From Bondarzewia mesenterica (taxonomy: Eukaryota; Basidiomycota; Agaricomycetes; Russulales; Bondarzewiaceae): 21,691 nucleotides of DNA. The notes under the pieces are model-generated. The model was not told the DNA's origin, made no database searches, and saw nothing but the letters and a program-made list of their open reading frames with translations. The stretch spans positions 4,067 through 25,757 of the forward strand of contig SGPL01000192.1 in the NCBI GenBank assembly GCA_004802705.1, in the 5' to 3' direction. The position numbers and the translations under genes were made by a program. Positions 18,116-21,691 of this stretch are shown piece after piece. Each line of letters starts with the position of its first letter. Position 1 is the stretch's first letter.

Positions 18116-19259
18116 GGTTCGAAGTTAGTGCAGTGATGAGATCACTTTGATCTGATTCGAGGCTTTAGTATATGTCGAAAATCCTGCGGAATTCCGTGGG
18201 TCTCTGTGGGAGTTTTGGAGTCCGTGAGAAGCACAGAAGTAGGGCTCCTCGTATTGCGCGTTACGAGAGAACAAAAGAGCATACGAATATGTCGAAGACG
18301 CTATGTTTGCATTAGACTCAAGCAGGAAGATGTGGTGATAGGACGAAATTTCGAGGAAGATACGCACTGCCTTGTATAGAACAATGTCGTATTCCCTCGC
18401 TCCCTGTTTTGTAGAATGCTCTATGCTTGGCATCGATAATAAATCTCTCACTTCGTGTGATACGTGGCACGCGAGGCTACCCAATATCCGCACCCAGTAT
18501 AACTGAAATCCAGTCAACAGTTCCATGCTGACGTCGACTTGGATGTCTTTGAACCCAGCTCGTGCAATCACAACTTAACGCAGTCACTTACGTTCGACGC
18601 GAGGAAAGATGCAAACATTGAAAGAAAGTCGAGGTACGACATGACGATACAATGCGCGGTCGGAACCTGAGCACTGTGTGCTGTACAATCTCACGCTGTC
18701 TGGGTAAGTTCAGAAGTGAATATGTACAGGTTCATCAGCATGGTATTAGTGATCATTGGAAACTGCAGGCTTACGGCGCGGCCGAAACGATCTTGACGAA
18801 AGAAGAGTCAATGCACATCCCGTGCTACTTGCTGATTCAAGTTGTGCGCTCAACGATCTTCAACCCGGGTGTTGAACGTTCCGGATGAAAGATGGATTCT
18901 GATAAGTCTATGCTAATATAATTGATAAGTAATTGTCTGTAATTGCATCCATACAGAAATCGAGATTCAACCCGGGCCGGCCCGGGGACTGATGCCTCGA
19001 TCAGACATTCGGGAGTAAATCTGAGATGAATCAACCTGAATCAACCTGACTCGGAGTACTTACTGTCAAGCTTTGTATATATCAGTGCTTCAACTTGTTT
19101 TAGGTAGCGATCTTCACCGCTGTGGTCATTCCTCGACGTTAAGACTCAATGTCAAGAAAATAAGCCAATCACCAGTCTCAGGTCCAGTGGATGCGGTGAG
19201 TCACCACTTTCAGGAAGTTGCCACCGGTGCAGATGAATCATGTGGTACAGCTGCCGCAT
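18116..19259. other. Interval between ALDH and pectin methylesterase genes
   Basis: It holds the ALDH promoter (from 18116 upward) and the pectin methylesterase 3' flank. A 148-codon minus-strand frame (18125-18571) is open but begins at a GTG and has no recognisable motif; a real exon cannot be excluded. Near 18857-18867 and 18967-18977 the word TTCAACCCGGG occurs twice. The second copy runs into a perfect 16-bp palindrome of C and G. A direct repeat AATCAACCTG occurs twice near 19027-19048. No RNA gene was seen. Confidence 0.4.
18971..18986. repeat. Perfect 16-bp G/C palindrome
   Basis: CCCGGGCCGGCCCGGG equals its own reverse complement. It is followed by one more G and lies in otherwise balanced intergenic sequence about 850 bp upstream of the ALDH start codon. 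It could be a binding site or a hairpin; nothing more can be said from sequence. Confidence 0.5.
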
Positions 19260-20577
19260 CTACCAGAGCAAATAGTCCTGATCTACCCACGAAACATCCC
19301 CGACCGTACTGGCCAAGGTATACGCAGCTGCCTCCGTCGCCGTCAGGAGCGTGGCGAAGCTGGCACGGGAGATACTCGGGACTCCTGGGCCCGTCGTGTT
19401 GTAGTCCGCAAAGAAGACGTGATCCGTCTGAGGCGCACTGCTGCTCCAAACCGACCAGAGCGCCTTGTTCAGGGGTGCGGTCACGTACGTGTTGAGGAAG
19501 ACGACGCGGGCATAGTCTATCGAGAGTGAGCGGTGAACTCCGTGATGTGCAGAAACGGGTCATGAACGCACCTCGCCATGGGCGTCCAAGATACAGCGCG
19601 GTTGTACTGCCGGGGTTTGGTGCGAGCTCGATCGTATTTCGGTTGAACACGTCTAATTAACGCAGCGCACCGACAATACACATCAATAAGCGAATTGTGC
19701 TTGCCTACACCGTGCAAGCAAAAATCGAGACGCACAGATCGCGGAGTTGTTGGAATCCCTGCCCGACGCCGTGACGTAGCCATTGGTCTTCATTGCAATC
19801 GTATTCCCCTCGAAATACGCCTGAGCTAAGTGCGCAGGATCACCATTCACATTTTTTTTTGGGGGAGGGGGGTTGGTGATTTNAGCACNGGAGATCGCCA
19901 NANACCNGAANCCCAAACAAAAATGACATACCGGTCTGTCCNAANATAAAGTCAGTCGCACCCTCAATATAGCTCTGNAGGTACACNTGNGTCGACTGCT
20001 CAGCCAACAGCGTGTCTTGGTACCCATATATCCCACACGCNTAGCACGCGACCTTATCCCCATAGTTGCTCAACGCGATGGCCTGCGAGCCCACTCCAAA
20101 GTNATTCCGTATATTGATATTATACATGGCGACATTATCCGTGTGGACGCGCAGCGTGCCCGTCTCNTCATCCGAGAGNCCAGACGANGCAGCNGCNGAA
20201 GCGACGAGGTTGACTTGGTTGGAGGCGTAGCTGCCAGGATTGGTGGTGTAGCCCAGCAGCTATGAACGTCGAAAGCAAAAAAAAAACCGTCAACAGCCGG
20301 AGATAAATGGCAGTTGGAGTCTGCGTACGGTAACGGGTCCAGAGCGCTGGATCAGGACCTGCTCGTCGTATGTTCCTGGATAGATGAAGATGGTTNGGGA
20401 GGATGTNTCTGAGGGGAGTGCAGCGACGGCNTCTCCTAANGTCGCATACTCCCCAGACGTCGTCGTACCTGCGCGCACGACTTTCGCGCCGGACGGTGGA
20501 GTGGTGCGAGANGAGGGAGGGGAGAGGGAAAGAACGAGGTGTGGGAGGAGCGCGAGGACCAATAATGGTATGCGCAT
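19260..20577 (-). CDS. Secreted pectin methylesterase (carbohydrate esterase family 8)
   Basis: Five exons on the minus strand: 20577-20329, 20259-19932, 19825-19736, 19652-19572 and 19516-19260, total 1005 nt, 334 aa, all in phase. The enzyme hydrolyses methyl esters of homogalacturonan, releasing methanol and exposing pectin to polygalacturonases and lyases; it acts outside the cell. A signal peptide is visible (MRIPLLVLALLPHLVLS). CE8 signatures in order: SGEYAxLGxAVAALP, FIYPGTYDEQ, QAIAL (Gln 142), GYQDTLLA (Gln 164, Asp 165), ATDFxxGQTAQAYFEG (Asp 186) and YLGRPW (Arg 246, Trp 248). These give the two catalytic Asp, the oxyanion Gln and the substrate-binding Arg/Trp. Introns are 69, 106, 83 and 55 bp; the 106-bp one contains N bases and a T9-G5 tract. 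N bases also fall in exons 1 and 2. No Cys-rich or PMEI pro-domain is present, as usual for fungal enzymes. Confidence 0.9.
19826..19931 (-). other. Intron 2 of the pectin methylesterase gene, with a poly-A/poly-C tract
   Basis: The donor GTATGT at 19931 and acceptor CACTTAG at 19826 join FGQT to AQAYFEG, matching the family motif. An acceptor eight bases further on would break phase. On the coding strand the intron carries C6-T-C5 followed by A9. It is about 40-50 bp longer than typical introns here. Confidence 0.6.
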
Positions 20578-20750
20578 AGCTCAGCACCGTCCCGATAGGT
20601 GTCGACCGGGGGGGGGGGGGGGTGCTGTTGTGGAGATTTTTTTTTTCGAACGCCTGCACGCAGGACGCGGTGTTTATTACTGCAGCAGAGTCAATGGGCG
20701 GGCCGTCGCTACTNNNTGCTATTGCACGNAGGCCCACATGGAATCACGGA
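20578..20750 (-). promoter_or_regulatory. 5' region of the pectin methylesterase gene with C15 and A10 runs
   Basis: On the plus strand G15 at 20608-20622 and T10 at 20637-20646 lie 31-70 bp before the start codon, i.e. C15 and A10 on the coding strand. These would fall in the 5' UTR or core promoter. Homopolymers of this length are length-unstable in replication and sequencing. No TATA box was confidently placed. Confidence 0.3.
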
Positions 20751-21691
20751 CATGCCTCGGCGCAAACAANAATGATACACAAGCCGACCAAAACCCGGCG
20801 GTCCGCAGCGGCTTTGACCTCCGATGCAAGAGTTCGACGTTCGAGAGCTGAACAGCATCGTGTGAGAAAAACCAANGCCAGCAGCTGAGAGGTCATCCTG
20901 CTTGTCAACTTGCCAAAGGGNCGGGCCGGCTGTATTTCAGTCAATTGCTCCTGACTTANACNGGAGTTCATGAGATGTGGAACATAATGACACTACCATC
21001 ANGTCGGGGACTCGAATACAACTGAAATAGCATCTTTGGAATTGAATATCGACGGACANCCGATCGACGCGATCCATAATCTTCTCANNGCTTCAAGATC
21101 CAANATCCCATCCAAAGTAAGGGCGCCGCTAACATATTACACNNATTCGNCTNGAAAACGAGNGAATCATTACGCATTACTGCTACTCTTTCTCTAATNT
21201 CACAANACATTAATATATCAAACAAAACNAAGCTGTGAGATGCGGGACNGGGGAAGGGTGANGTGACGGGCAGAGAAGAGGAAAAGAGAGAGAAAAACAC
21301 GACTCGNATGCGCATGATCACGACTTGTCCTCTGACGACCCTTCTTCCCCGACCGGTTTNAGTTCCGGNTCCGNAAACACCTCTGCCTCTGCCNCCCCCA
21401 CGAGCGCGCTCGAACATGAGNGGCATACTNATCCCGTCCGTCCTGCACGAAATCCGCGAGNGTGAGCGGGCGCANCTCNAATCCCTAGACAACCGATCAT
21501 CACATNTCNGTCAGCACATCCACAANAGGGATTGATTGAATGGCAGGAGAGAAGNGGGAGGGGAGGGGAGGNNAGNACAGANCGNANNNCATCNCNNNNC
21601 NNCNCGAGGACNGCGNNANNNCCANCNGCNTNNCNGACNTNCTNGGCGNACGNNCNCGCNNANNNGCNCNNNGNCANNGCTNCNNNANANC
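20751..21691. other. N-rich terminal stretch without a supportable gene
   Basis: Around 21260-21500 the minus strand encodes an Arg/Gly-rich segment (ERARGxGRGRGV) within a 135-codon frame that could be an exon of an RNA-binding-type protein or just GA-rich repeat. From 21540 onward nearly every third base is N and nothing can be called. Together with the N-rich first 100 bases, this suggests that both window edges lie in repeats. Confidence 0.35.

Noticed and set aside
18125..18571. 148-codon minus-strand open frame upstream of the ALDH gene
   Set aside because: It begins at GTG rather than ATG, no intron of normal size links it to an ATG exon, and it has no family signature; kept only as a remark in the intergenic entry.
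19801..19931. Acceptor at GCTCAG (19818) for pectin methylesterase intron 2
   Set aside because: It breaks the reading frame; the acceptor CACTTAG at 19826 yields GQTAQAYFEG, the expected CE8 sequence.
20744..20971. 75-codon minus-strand frame with a hydrophobic stretch (LLxLVFLTRCCSAL)
   Set aside because: It lies within the N-bearing promoter side of the pectin methylesterase gene, with no signal-peptide logic at its start and no homology.

Overview
The window looks like nuclear DNA of a filamentous basidiomycete, probably Agaricomycetes. No gene is a single long bacterial-type reading frame. The recognisable proteins only assemble when introns of about 50-70 bp with fungal splice signals (GTRNGY donors, CTRAY-type branch points, YAG acceptors) are removed. 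Protein types agree: a basidiomycete-type intron-bearing DDE 'integrase core' gene, kinesin-light-chain-like 42-residue TPR units, a secreted CE8 pectin methylesterase and a vanillin/salicylaldehyde-type aldehyde dehydrogenase. No rRNA, tRNA or CRISPR was seen.

Layout. (1) 1-7750 is a repeat/transposon compartment full of single N bases. It holds a long inverted repeat (arms about 38-400 and 768-1119), a RING-finger fragment on the minus strand (1570-1990), an integrase gene (2661-4439, plus) and an unrecognised multi-intron gene beside it (about 4669-6744, plus). (2) 7750-8700 is AT-rich, with a cluster of ATCTTGCAAGAT palindromes. (3) 8704-9138 is the 3' remnant of a TPR gene with an exact 126-bp period. 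(4) 9139-14089 is an N-free island with three or four small, spliced, unrecognised genes: a coiled-coil protein (9946-11249) and small membrane proteins (11725-12125, 12823-13271). (5) 14120-20577 carries three minus-strand genes whose full exon structures could be worked out: a type II membrane protein (389 aa), an aldehyde dehydrogenase (488 aa once one homopolymer base is discounted) and a pectin methylesterase (334 aa). (6) The last 1.1 kb degenerates into N-rich sequence with no supportable gene.

How parts relate. Pectin methylesterase (demethylates wall pectin) and the aldehyde dehydrogenase (oxidises aldehydes, possibly lignin- or plant-derived aromatics) both suit a plant-associated or saprotrophic lifestyle, but nothing shows they are co-regulated. 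The most striking global signal is that the N bases sit mostly at positions expected to be CpG, and they occur in repeats, in one oversized intron and in the edges of the exons beside it. They may be an accidental map of methylated DNA or of CpG-mutated repeat copies. Three separate single-base frame breaks all fall in homopolymers and all are one base too long, which points to sequence error rather than gene decay.
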